Assembly (NCBI GenBank): GCA_037179515.1
Contig: JAXCGZ010022658.1
Location: 183,501-247,500, forward strand
Length of the DNA stretch: 64,000 nt
Direction of reading: 5' to 3'
Source: Halocaridina rubra
Lineage: Eukaryota; Arthropoda; Malacostraca; Decapoda; Atyidae
Every line of letters starts with the position of its first letter. Position 1 is the stretch's first letter. The translations under genes were made by a program, and so were the position numbers. The notes beneath the pieces were generated by a model. That model did not search any database, was not told where the DNA came from, and saw nothing but the letters and a program-made list of their open reading frames with translations. Shown piece after piece: positions 45,558 through 56,732 of the stretch.

Positions 45558-48416
45558 CATTGTAATACAGGCTTATTGAAACAGTTCATAAACATACAAC
45601 ACATCAATGCACAATCACTTCTGGGTAATTTCGAAAATATTGCACTAATGATCAGAGAAAATAACGTGGATATAATGTGTGTTTGTGAAACTTGGCTCCA
45701 AGCAAATATGCAGTCTGGTTTTGTTGCTATACCTGAGTATTCTTTTTATCGATTTGATGGCGGTAGGGGTGGGGGTGTGGGGGTGTATGTAAGAAATCAT
45801 CTAACGGTCTCCCTATTAAAGACCCCTGAAGTCGAGCGACCTCCTCATCTCGAAGACATTTGGTTGACTGTTCAGAGTAGGAAATCCCCTTCATTCATCC
45901 TGGGATGTGTATATAGACACCCACATGCACTCAACGACACCTTTGATTACATCTCCGAGGTATTTCGGTCGGTCTGTTTGAGGGGCAAACCTCTCATTAT
46001 TATAGGCGACTTCAATGATAATCTCCTTCTTCCTAATAATAAAATGGGGAAATTAATTCAATCCCTCCACTTAAATCAGCTTGTGAATAAAGCAACCCGT
46101 ATCACCGCTAATTCCTCCAGCATAATTGATCTTATAATTACCAATACACCTAGTTTTATAGTTCACCACGATGTCTTACCTTGTCCTGTAGGAGACCACG
46201 AGCTTCTAATAGCTACAGTTAATGTCAGGAAGGAAAAGAGACCGCCAATTGTTAAAACTTTCCGATCTCTTGAGAATTATTCTCAAAATTGTTTCTGCGA
46301 CACTCTTCTTAATGAATACAACATCTTAAATTCAATACTAACTACAGATTGTGTAAATTATCAAGTTTCTACTTTTACTGATGTTTTTACGAGATGTTTA
46401 AATGAATGTGCCCCTCTTACAACCAAAGTCATGACACGCCCTCCTGCCCCGTGGATTGACTCTCAGTTAAAAGAGCAAATGAAAAAGAGAGATGACCTCC
46501 AAAGGCAATTTAAATCTGATAGACAAAACTCCGAGATGGAAAGAGCCTATAGAAGAGAAAGAAACCTTACTAAAACAATGTTGTCCGAAAAGAAGAAAAA
46601 TCATTTCAGGGAAGAATTTTCAAAATATAAGGGAAATATCAAAGGAACTTGGAATGTTATAAAAAGAATAATTCCTGCAAATAAGGAAATCTTAGAAAAT
46701 TCTGACCTTCTCAGTGATAATGTGGAAAAGCGAGTGAATGATTTTAATAAGTATTTTGCTGAAATAGGTAAGTCCACATATGAAAAGTCCCAAGATAATA
46801 ATGACTTGATTATTAATCAACCACATAATTGCCAGCCTCCAGCTGAAAGAAATATTATCAATAATTTTAGACCGCACCCAATCGATTTAATCACACTTAT
46901 TCTTATCATAAAGAACCTCAAACCAACAAACTCTTGTGGTTCCGATGGGATACAACTTCGCTTCCTAATTGACTCATTGCCAGTTACAGTATTTTTCATT
47001 TTAGTCATTGTTAATACATCCATTGTTACAGGCAGTTATCCTAACCTCTGGAAGCATCCCTATATCATCCCCGTTTTTAAGAGTGGAGATACTAATAATG
47101 TTGAAAATTATAGGCCAATCTCTCTTCTCAGCATTCTGTCTAAAATACTTGAGAAGGTAGTTGCCACCCAGTTAATAAATTTCCTTGAATCAAATTGTCT
47201 ATTATGTGAAGAACAACACGGTTTTCGGCCTAAACTTTCGACCGAGACGGCCCTACTTAAAATTACTGATAAAATTTATAGTAATATTGAAAATAAGAAA
47301 ATATCACTTTTATTATTGTTAGATTTGTCTAAAGCATTTGACAGTGTACACCATCAAATTCTAATGAGAAAACTTTCCAAAGTTCATGTTGACTCATTTT
47401 GGTTCGAAAATTATCTGAAAGATCGAATTCAATCAGTTCGAATGGGCTCGACTCTCTCTTCTTCTTTAGATATCAGTTTTGGCGTTCCTCAGGGTTCAAT
47501 TTTGGGTCCTCTGCTTTTCTTAATATATGTTAATGACTTACCTCAATTTATAAGAGATTGCCTACTTGTCATGTATGCTGATGACACCCAGATTATGCTT
47601 ACTGGTGACATTGATAGAATTCCTGAAATCTTAAAAAGGGCTGAAGATATATTAAACTGTGCCAAAAGTTATTTTAACAGTAATGGTCTTTTACTGAACG
47701 AAAATAAAACTAAATTCGTTATTTTTGGATCAAATCAATACCTGTCCCGCATTCCTGAGAACATCAGTATAAATTTCAACAATGTTTCACTCTTCCCATC
47801 TAATAAGGTTAAAAATCTAGGAGTTATTATGGACAGTACCATGACATTTAATTTTCATATTGATGAACTACATAAAAAAGTGAACGGGACCCTTATTTAC
47901 TTGAACAGAGTCTATGAAAGATTCGAGCCTGATTGTAGGGTTATTGTAGTACAAACATTGATTTTAAGTATTCTCAACTACTGTCTAAGTGTTTGGGGTT
48001 CCACGACTAAGACCCAGATGTTACGAGTGAAAAGGCTCCAGAATTTTGCTGCAAGAGTTGCCATAGGGGGGGTGCATAAACATGATCACGTGACTCCCCT
48101 CTTTGAGAGATTGGGTTGGCTAAGGATGGACATGAAGTTCATATATAATATCTGTCTTTTAGTTTTTAAAATAAATCATGGAATATTACCGGAATGGCTC
48201 TTCTCATTGCCAACAGTTAATCAAGTACGTATCAATAACGTCAACACCAGATATCAGAATTCTTTTTACGTGCCCAGAACTTCCACTGATATTGGGGCAA
48301 GAGCCTTAAATGTAATAGGCCCGAGACTTTGGAACTCTTTACCCGCAAACTTAAGAAGTTGCCAAACATTACCCTCACTTAAATCTCATCTTTTAAATCA
48401 CCTACTTAATAAGTGA
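45552..48416 (+). CDS. LINE ORF2: APE endonuclease and reverse transcriptase
   Basis: 954 sense codons in the same frame as ORF1, starting directly after its TAG. It would nick chromosomal DNA and reverse-transcribe the element. Endonuclease: IQHINAQSLLGN (Asn at 45606), VCETWLQ, GGGVGVYVRNHL, IIIGDFNDN, SSIIDLIITN and GDHELL. RT: NSCGSDGIQLRFLID, PYIIPVFKSGDTNNVENYRP, LDLSKAFDSVHHQIL, SFGVPQGSILGPLLFLIYVN and the catalytic VMYADDTQIM. The C-terminus ends GPRLWNSLPANLRSCQTLP as in CR1/L2-group elements. No stop, frameshift or catalytic loss seen. The first ATG (45648) would remove the endonuclease Asn, so initiation is likely by readthrough, reinitiation or a non-AUG codon. I placed the start at the codon after TAG. 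Confidence 0.92.
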   Translation, partial: QSHCNTGLLKQFINIQHINAQSLLGNFENIALMIRENNVDIMCVCETWLQANMQSGFVAIPEYSFYRFDGGRGGGVGVYVRNHLTVSLLKTPEVERPPHLEDIWLTVQSRKSPSFILGCVYRHPHALNDTFDYISEVFRSVCLRGKPLIIIGDFNDNLLLPNNKMGKLIQSLHLNQLVNKATRITANSSSIIDLIITNTPSFIVHHDVLPCPVGDHELLIATVNVRKEKRPPIVKTFRSLENYSQNCFCDTLLNEYNILNSILTTDCVNYQVSTFTDVFTRCLNECAPLTTKVMTRPPAPWIDSQLKEQMKKRDDLQRQFKSDRQNSEMERAYRRERNLTKTMLSEKKKNHFREEFSKYKGNIKGTWNVIKRIIPANKEILENSDLLSDNVEKRVNDFNKYFAEIGKSTYEKSQDNNDLIINQPHNCQPPAERNIINNFRPHPIDLITLILIIKNLKPTNSCGSDGIQLRFLIDSLPVTVFFILVIVNTSIVTGSYPNLWKHPYIIPVFKSGDTNNVENYRPISLLSILSKILEKVVATQLINFLESNCLLCEEQHGFRPKLSTETALLKITDKIYSNIENKKISLLLLLDLSKAFDSVHHQILMRKLSKVHVDSFWFENYLKDRIQSVRMGSTLSSSLDISFGVPQGSILGPLLFLIYVNDLPQFIRDCLLVMYADDTQIMLTGDIDRIPEILKRAEDILNCAKSYFNSNGLLLNENKTKFVIFGSNQYLSRIPENISINFNNVSLFPSNKVKNLGVIMDSTMTFNFHIDELHKKVNGTLIYLNRVYERFEPDCRVIVVQTLILSILNYCLSVWGSTTKTQMLRVKRLQNFAARVAIGGVHKHDHVTPLFERLGWLRMDMKFIYNICLLVFKINHGILPEWLFSLPTVNQVRINNVNTRYQNSFYVPRTSTDIGARALNVIGPRLWNSLPANLRSCQTLPSLKSHLLNHLLNK

Positions 48417-48420
48417 TTTT

Positions 48421-48910
48421 AGTCTCATTATTATCCTCCCATTGGGTAAACGAAGTGTATGTATGCATATTTTAATGTGTAAATTTTTTTGATTTTGTGC
48501 TTTGCAAATTTCATTAGTTTTATTTTGACATTTTACATTGTAATTTGTATTTAGATTAATTATCATGTGTAAATTTTTTGATTTTGTGCTTTGCAAATTT
48601 CATTAGTTTTATTTTGACATTTTACATTGCAATTTGTAATTAGATTAATTATCATGTAATAGCCTGATTTTAATCTCATTATTATCCTCCCATTGGGTAA
48701 ACGAAGTGTATGTATGCATATTTTAATGTGTAAATTTTTTGATTTTGTGCTTTGCAAATTTCATTAGTTTTATTTTGACATTTTACATTGTAATTTGTAT
48801 TTAGATTAATTATCATGTGTAAATTTTTTGATTTTGTGCTTTGCAAATTTCATTAGTTTTATTTTGACATTTTACATTGCAATTTGTAATTAGATTAATT
48901 ATTATGTAAT
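48421..48910 (+). repeat. hierarchical tandem repeat in the LINE 3' UTR
   Basis: TCTCATTATTATCCTCCCAT recurs at 48423 and 48674 (period 251). Within each half a roughly 89-base unit starting TGTGTAAATTTTTT is itself doubled. Copies are nearly identical. Confidence 0.93.
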
Positions 48911-49309
48911 AGCCATTTTTGATGGAATAAAGTTTTTGACTTTGACTTTGACTTTGACTCTCTCAAAATGTTGAATATTCTTACTATCCTAAAATTGCAC
49001 ACATAGAGTCCTCGATTTACAACAGGGTTCCGTTCCTCACAGTTGTTGTAACTTTATTTTCATCGTAAGTCAGAACATACCTAAATACGAACCTAGGTGC
49101 CTGACCTTTGCTAAAAATAAACAATCTAAAACATAGAAAAATAATCTAAGTTCATAATTTAAGACATGAAAATAGTAAAAGTACATTATACAGATTTTTT
49201 TTATGAGTGTGACACCGGGACAGGCAAAAACTGCCCTCATCAATAAAGGCCCGGGCACGAGAAAGCGCCAAGGCGATGGGAAAGGAAAAGATTAATGACA
49301 AGGCAGAGA

Positions 49310-51354
49310 TTAGGTAATGTTACACGAAGTAAAACGACTGACAGAAAAAACAGTCAAAGTACAGAGATACGTAGGGTTAGGCCCTGAGGTGACAATCGAT
49401 CTGCTTTCTGATGGATGATAGGTCATAAGAATTAGGAAAGATACGAGGAAATGAGTTCCAGAGTCTGGATGTCGATGGGGAAAAGCAGTCGCTGCACCGA
49501 CCAATCCGCGAGCTACAAATCTCCACATAGTAGCTGTGAGATGAGGCCGCTTGGTGAGTGTTACTCGGCCTCGGCAGTGGGGAGGGATGTAACTCGCTAA
49601 CTTAGCAGCAATGGAAGTAGTAGCGATAGAAAAAAGAAAGGGAAGACACCTTACGGCAAAGAGAGAGAGAATCCATATTAGATGTAAGAGAAGGATCATT
49701 GATAAGTCTGACTGCCTTAGATTCAACCTTATCAAGGAAATTAAGTATAAGAAGAAGCACACCAGATGTGTGATCAGTATTCTGAGCAGGGACAGATAAG
49801 ACCTTTATAGACTTTAAGTAACTAAAATGGAAAACTAATAATGGGAACAAAACAGAACCCCCAATTTTTTTGGATAAAGATTTAGAAATTTGGATTATGT
49901 GATTCCTTCAAGACAAGTTAAAGGCTTTATGGATTCCTAATATGTTGATAAAAATAAGAGGGTAAATTTCGTTAGTTTCGGAGACAATAGAGTTATCAGG
50001 AGGAGAACAAGATAAAGAGATAGGTAGAAACAGTCTTGGAGGCATTGAATTTAACTAAATTTTGAGTGCCCCACTTGGATACCCTCTGCAAATCGGAGTT
50101 GAGAGTAGAAGAAAGAGTGATACGAGACTGACTACGAGTAGCAGATGAAGGTTGTGAAGAAAAGGCAGAGGAAAATTGAAGGGTAGAATCATCAGCAAAG
50201 GCATGAAGAAAAGAGGAAGATGGGGATTGTAGAAGATCATTGATGAAGAGAGGGAACAGAGTAGGTGAAAGAACAGAGCCCTGTGGAATGCCACTGGTAA
50301 CAGAGAAAGATCTTGATGTCACACAGTCAACAACTACAGATATAAAACGGTCAGAAATAAAATTGGAAATCGGAGAACAGAAAGAAGGAGTAAAGCCATA
50401 GGCAGGGAGTTTGGCCAACAGAGCCTTGTGCAAGACTCGTCAAAAGTCTTAGAGATATCAAGGGCAACGACAAAGGATTCTCCATACTTCCTCAGAGAAG
50501 ATGACCATACATGAGTAAGATAGGATAGGAGGTCACCAGTGGATCTAACTCCCTTACCTCCGATCACCAGTACATGGTGATCGGAGGTAAGGGAGTTAGA
50601 TTCAAGACTTTTCAAGGAGTGAGCATTGACCAAAGTTTCTAAAACTATAGCAATAGAGGAGGTTAGGGTAATAGGTCGGTAGTTTGAAGGAATGGAACGT
50701 CACCCTTCTTAGAAACAGGTTGAACTAGAGCATGCTTCTATGATGAAGGCTAGATACTGGTTGACAGAATTAGGCGAAAGTGACGGCAAAGCACACCAGT
50801 TCATCTGCAAACTTCTTAAGGAACCTTGCAGGGATACCATTGGGACCAGATGCCTTGTTCGTCTTTAGTGAGCGAAGAACCTTATGAACTTTGCGTGAAG
50901 AAAGGATAAGAGAGGGCATAGGGTTAGAGAGGGGTAAAGATTGAGGGACAGGTGTGCTGGAATCGTTTATTGAAGATTTGGCAGAAAAATAAGAGCCAAA
51001 GAGAGTGGCTTTGTCAGTGGGAGAGCAAGCTATAGAACCATCGGAACGAATGAGAGGGGGAAAGCTTGAGTTACAGAAGCTTTTGGAGAGGGTTTTGGCT
51101 AAGGACCAGAAGCATTTGTCAGTGGGAGAGGATTTAAGGTCATCAACTTTCCTTCTTATAAAGGGAGCCTTAGACCTTTGAATCTTAGCGGTACAGCGAT
51201 TCCTAGCTACAAAATATGTAGAGTGAGTCAAATCGGAAGGAGAGGCTTGGTGAGATCGGTGTGCCTGATTTCTGGCTTGGATAGCCATGGTGCAGGCACG
51301 ATGAAACCAAGGTTTAGGGGGAGAGAAAGTTTTTGTAGAAGAGGGGATGTACAT
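49310..51354 (-). pseudogene. Jockey-like LINE RT, frameshifted
   Basis: Begins at 51354 with YIPSSTKTFSPPKPWF, the linker between endonuclease and RT. Then come ACSPTDKATLFGSYFSAKSS and SLKTNKASGPNGIPARFLKK (50840-50900). After a shift: STGDLLSYLTHVWSSSLRKY and VVALDISKTFDE (50450-50560). After another: TSGIPQGSVLSPTLFPLFIN (50260-50310), the catalytic HAFADDSTLQF box (about 50195) and LVKFNASKT. The C-terminal pieces (HPDSGTHFLVSFL, HPSESRS) run to 49310. The RT motif normally reading QYGFRKAR is replaced by a local palindrome at 50543-50601. At least three frameshifts. Confidence 0.85.
50543..50601. repeat. perfect 27-bp-arm hairpin within the LINE RT
   Basis: Arms 50543-50569 and 50575-50601 are exact reverse complements around a 5-base loop GTACA. 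In coding terms the arms give SNSLTSDH, then VIGGKGVRSTGD, where relatives have a conserved motif. Confidence 0.95.
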
Positions 51355-51356
51355 CT

Positions 51357-51363
51357 CCTATGC
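51357..51363. other. junction between Jockey-like LINE and Tigger-like host
   Basis: The reading changes from LINE (left) to transposase tail (right) within a few bases of 51360. The exact base is uncertain. Confidence 0.4.
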
Positions 51364-52042
51364 TTACCTTGTATTATCTAAGGCATAAAAGTAGACTATG
51401 CAGTCTTGCTTACCTTTACTCGTGCGATCAGCTTGCACACTGGAAGGGTCGTTGCAAGGGAGAGGGAGACAGACAGGCTCATGAGGAGGAGGAAGCTGGA
51501 GAGGCAGGTGCTGAAGAGACTGGGGCAGATGAGTCTGGAGAAGCAAAAGATCCTGCAGCAGATATTGGAGATACTGGGGTTGGTGAGTCTATAGAGGCAA
51601 CTGAGGTAGAGGTTACAGGATCTGTTGGTAGGGGCTCTACCTTCAAGAAGAATCGGCAGATAACTCCTCTCCATTAGATTCCAGCAGCTCTCTTACATCA
51701 TCTGGCTCCACCTTCAACTTGAGCTTCTTACTCAGGGCAACAACGTTTTTGGTGAGCCTTAACTGTCTCCTCAAATCCACGGAAGTCATTCGCATGCTGG
51801 GGGCACAGTTTCTTCCATACCCCATTCAAGTTCATCTGCTTAACTTCCTTCCAAGAATCTGCAATATTTCTTAATGATTGTTTCCGTGGTAAAGTGAGCT
51901 AACCCCAATGAGTGGCCAATGTTCATAGTAGCTTCCTCATTTTCCGAGCGTCTTACTATTTCTACTTTAAGTTCCATGGTGATGGACTTCCTTTCTTTGC
52001 AGCACTGCCATCAGAGGAATCACCAATACGCTTTGGAGGCTT
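51364..52042 (-). pseudogene. Tigger-like transposase, N- and C-terminal remnants
   Basis: The start at 52042 has AAG instead of ATG, followed by PPKRIGDSSDGSAAKKR-type coding and ITMELKVEIVRRSENEEATM, the CENP-B-like helix-turn-helix. IGHSLGLAHFTTETIIKKY follows, and then the frame jumps to the transposase C-terminus: DSWKEVKQMNLNGVWKKLCP, ANDFRGFEETVK and, after a shift, LKLKVEPDDVRELLESNGEE (51660-51730). The whole DDE catalytic core is deleted. A Pro/Ser/Leu-rich tail runs to 51364. This is a non-autonomous derivative. Confidence 0.75.
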
Positions 52043-52836
52043 AGTACAGGTCAATAACAAGCAAACACGAGCAGAACCAATGAAAGAGTGGATGAGCACG
52101 AGAAACAACATGGATTATGAGAATGAACTGAGAGACTTTTATTATCTTCATCCAAATCTAATGCAGCGTGGCGATGCATTCTTTCGCGGTGCTCAACAAA
52201 TTATTTCGCACAAAGATCGTATTTACGTCTATGTATTTGGTAATTTTGTAAATACATTAAATTTAATTCCTTCAAATAACCAAATTTATAAATAAATAAA
52301 TAAAGCATTTGCTTTATATATACTTTTACTTTTACTTTTTGTGGTTTATACCCTCCTGTAGAAGGCTTCGCCTCCTCTCTGGCATATATTGGTATATAAC
52401 ATTGCTGATAGCTGTGTATTTGTCTACCAAACTGTTTAGTGCGAACTTTTTATTTACCACACTAAGTAGGTCGAGAAATTAATTTATCAATAGTATATTA
52501 ATAATTTATTGGCCTTAATTGTAACGGCGAAACATTGTAACTCAAGGACCACGTAAACGAGGACCCCATGTATTCTTTTAAAACATGAAAAAAGATATTT
52601 TAATGCAAAAAAGGATATAGCTAATGTAAGAAAGTAAGTGAATATATTAATAAATAAATAAATAAAGTAGTAATCATATACATAAATAAGATAAAAGATA
52701 ATATGAATAAATTGAACTTTTACAATATGCACCCAAAGGATTTCTCATATTAATGAAATAAATTGCCTTTTTCTCAAAATCTTCAAAAGTAATTAACAGC
52801 TGGTTTAAAAATTAACAATGTAGAGACTAAATTAAG

Positions 52837-53668
<832 letters not shown>

Positions 53669-54118
53669 GGGCCCGATTTCTTAAACAGTGTAAACCTAGG
53701 ATACCATATTGTTAGTTAGCTAGACACACACAAATGGATTTCATAAACGCATCTGACGCGGTTCTGTGTACGGGATCCTAGCCATACACAGAACCACATC
53801 AGATGCGTTTATGAAATCTGTTTGTGTGTGTCTAGCTAACTAATAATATGGTATCCTAGGTTTACACTGTTTAATAAATCGGGCCATGTGGGATCCTAGC
53901 CATACACAGAACCGCGTCAGATGCGTTTATGTAATCCATTTGTGTGTCTAGCTAACTTACAATATGGTAGCCTAGATTTACACTGTTTAAGAAATCGGGC
54001 CATGTGGGATCCTAGCCATACACAGAACCACCTTAGATGCGTTTATAAAATCCATTTGTGTGTATCTAGCTAACTAACTATATGGTATCCTAGGTTTACA
54101 CTGTTTAAGAAATCGGGC
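53669..54118. mobile_element. foldback plus tandem cluster of a 117-bp unit
   Basis: Three direct units start at GGATCCTAGCCATACACAG (53773, 53891, 54007; periods 118 and 116) and each ends CTGTTTAAGAAATCGGGCC. Immediately left, 53669-53772 is one unit in inverted orientation, starting GGGCCCGATTTCTTAAACAG. No coding. Conserved palindromic elements include CTAGCTAACTAA. Family unknown to me. Confidence 0.9.
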
Positions 54119-54124
54119 CATGTT

Positions 54125-55169
54125 TAAATCCTTTAAAGAATTAGACATTGACTCTCATCCTGGAAGAACCGTATTAAAACTACCGATGTAGCTGGTTATT
54201 AAATAAAAAAAGATATATCACCATTCAAACAACATATATAATTAGATGAAAGAAAGAATAAACAAGCATAGCTCTTTTCAACAGCCAATATACATTTGTT
54301 AGTAAAATCAAGGCGAGCAGTTTGGATAATGTAAATATCTGACAGTTTATTTATGAAAATTACAGCTGGAGTCCATAATCAGAATATGAGAAGATATGCA
54401 ACGACATCTATTCTAAAATATATTCCATGTCAGACATGTGAAGAAGGAGACGTTTCCTTTTTCTATATTCGAACTTGTTGTAATTGTTGCCCTTGTCGTC
54501 GTCGTCATCATCGTTGTTGTTGTTATTAGTATTGATGTTTTTGTTCTTGTTGTCGTCGTCGTCGTCAGCAGCGTAGTAGTAGTAGTAGTAATAGTAGTGG
54601 TAGTAGTAAATCTTTATGTATTTATATTAACAGAAGTTATATTTATCAATTATGGTCTTTTTAAGAATATGGGCCAGATGGCAACAAATATCACATACAT
54701 GACATTGCTGCTACTCACGTGTGACATATTTCTGCATGAAAATAGCATCCATATGGGAAGGGATCAACATTCTCTCGGCCCTCTCTGTCTCATGACTTGC
54801 TCTTGGAAGGTCAACGCGCAAAAACATTACCTGATGGTTATAAACGACGATTTTGAATATATCAAATATAGAGAGAATAAAGATAAATTACGAGGAAACA
54901 TTATATAATGTGTAGCCTTTAATGTGTGCTGTATGTGGAGTTTATAATATACACTTAAAATGAAAGATAAAAGACACAAACAAACAGACAAAAAAAAAAA
55001 AAAGCTTTGCATGTCAAGGGTCACATGACGTTTTATTAACTTCTTGACGATCCACAAAATCTGCAAATGTTAAAAAGCAATAATAGTAGAAATTACTGAA
55101 AGAAGAAATGCAATCCAAGTTAAACCACCTCTGCCAACTCATGCGTTTACTGCTGACAAACGACCCATA

Positions 55170-55174
<5 letters not shown>
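54125..55174. other. unassigned; contains GTC/GTT/GTA trinucleotide-rich DNA
   Basis: 54480-54610 is a degenerate GTY/AGT trinucleotide tract that translates as poly-Val. No gene supported elsewhere. Confidence 0.6.

Positions 55175-55260
<86 letters not shown>
55175..55260. repeat. (TA)n microsatellite
   Basis: Pure TA array. Confidence 0.98.
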
Positions 55261-55262
<2 letters not shown>

Positions 55263-55489
55263 GAATAGGGGTTAGCTAGAAGGGAAAAAATTAGTTATAT
55301 AATTTAGTGAAAGGACAATTTCCCATAGGATTTCTAGCTGCTGAGTCTTAATGTAAAATCTGCCAATTGTCAATACGAAAGTGATGATATTAATGTGAAA
55401 TATATAATTAAGAAAATGGTGCCGGAAAAGTTCAGACTTGTTTTCGTATTTCATTTAAATCCCTATTACATGAGCATCTGCAGTGGTCA

Positions 55490-55556
<67 letters not shown>
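55490..55556. repeat. (TA)n microsatellite abutting a pogo-like element
   Basis: TA array ending ...TATACATA directly before the CAGTAATCCC terminal repeat; a natural TA target. Confidence 0.97.
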
Positions 55557-55558
<2 letters not shown>

Positions 55559-55867
55559 CAGTAATCCCTTGTTTATCGTGGGGGTTTGGTTCCGGGACCG
55601 GCCCCGGTAGGTGAATTTCCGCGAAGTAGGAACACATTAAAAAAAATAAAAAAATAAATAAAGATTATTATGACACCAGGACGGGCCAAAAATGATAAAA
55701 TAAAACAGCCTTTATCAGGCTGTAAAGAGAAACAGAGATGGAGAGTGTAATGGCCTGTCAGATGTGAAGGGATTATAAAAGATGGGTAATGAATATCCAG
55801 CTCTCTGCTGGGTTTTAATATACCTCTGCATTACTTTCATGATGTCTATTCCAAAAATTCTCCTTAA

Positions 55868-55868
55868 A

Positions 55869-55965
<97 letters not shown>

Positions 55966-55986
55966 GGCAACAATAAATTTCCTTTG

Positions 55987-56056
<70 letters not shown>

Positions 56057-56065
56057 TTATTATTA
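55868..56065. repeat. two (ATT)n arrays of the left foldback arm
   Basis: 55868-55964 and 55988-56065, separated by GGCAACAATAAATTTCC. The complementary AAT arrays lie at 56550-56664 and 56696-56731. Confidence 0.95.
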
Positions 56066-56136
56066 CGAATTTGTAATTAAGCCATTATTTTTACAATAAA
56101 TAATGTAGTTTTGGTTGAATGAACAAGAGTTAATTA

Positions 56137-56138
<2 letters not shown>

Positions 56139-56173
<35 letters not shown>

Positions 56174-56357
56174 ACTTTTGCATATAATGTACTCTGTGCT
56201 GCCATTCTGTGAGTTGTGTGTTAGTATGCAGCAATGTTTTATCAATATGTACACCTCCCTGTAAACCATGTTCAATTCTTGGTTTTATATCCATTTGAAG
56301 CATTATTTGTATGAACTCATGTAATGTCTGACGCCTTGGCGCAATAAATTAATAAAA

Positions 56358-56430
<73 letters not shown>
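56139..56430. repeat. two (CT)n arrays in the foldback loop
   Basis: 56139-56171 and 56361-56430, separated by about 190 bases of loop sequence. Confidence 0.93.
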
Positions 56431-56433
<3 letters not shown>

Positions 56434-56548
56434 CAACATTCTATTCTACCCAACCCCCCACACTCCTTGTCCCAACCAACTAGGCAGGGGCACTGTACAC
56501 AGTTATGAAAGTAAATAAACCAACAGATGTACAAACAATGATGAACCC

Positions 56549-56732
<184 letters not shown>

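Larger units (their letters stand above)
44402..48960 (+). mobile_element. L2/CR1-like LINE, both ORFs unbroken
   Basis: Order: ORF1 with SGNH-like domain and two zinc knuckles, ORF2 with endonuclease and RT, a repeated 3' UTR, AATAAA at 48926, and a (TTTGAC)n tail at 48935-48958. The left edge is a CT array and CTCTC follows the tail. ORF1 begins abruptly, so the copy is probably 5'-truncated but young. The tail hexamer differs from all other LINEs in the window. Confidence 0.9.
49195..51356 (-). mobile_element. Jockey-like LINE, 5'-truncated
   Basis: Minus-strand RT remnants followed by a 3' UTR and a poly(A) tail (plus-strand T run 49195-49202). It starts abruptly at about 51356 inside ORF2. 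It lies wholly within a Tigger-like element. I could not fix a target-site duplication. Confidence 0.82.
49006..52570 (-). mobile_element. Tigger-like transposon, internally deleted, hosting a LINE
   Basis: Left end GAGTCCTCGATTTACAACAG after TA; right end (complement) CATGGGGTCCTCGTTTACGT before TA. These are Tigger-type inverted ends. Minus-strand transposase remnants lie at 51364-52042. A Jockey-like LINE (49195-51356) splits the 3' part. 52240-52570 aligns with 59170-59442 of another copy. Confidence 0.8.

Noticed and set aside
53669..54118. CRISPR-like array
   Set aside because: Units are about 117 bp, directly adjacent, with one inverted; no spacers.
54438..54908. Val-rich ORF resembling a membrane protein
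   Set aside because: Translation of a degenerate GTC/GTT/GTA tract; no family features outside the low-complexity part.
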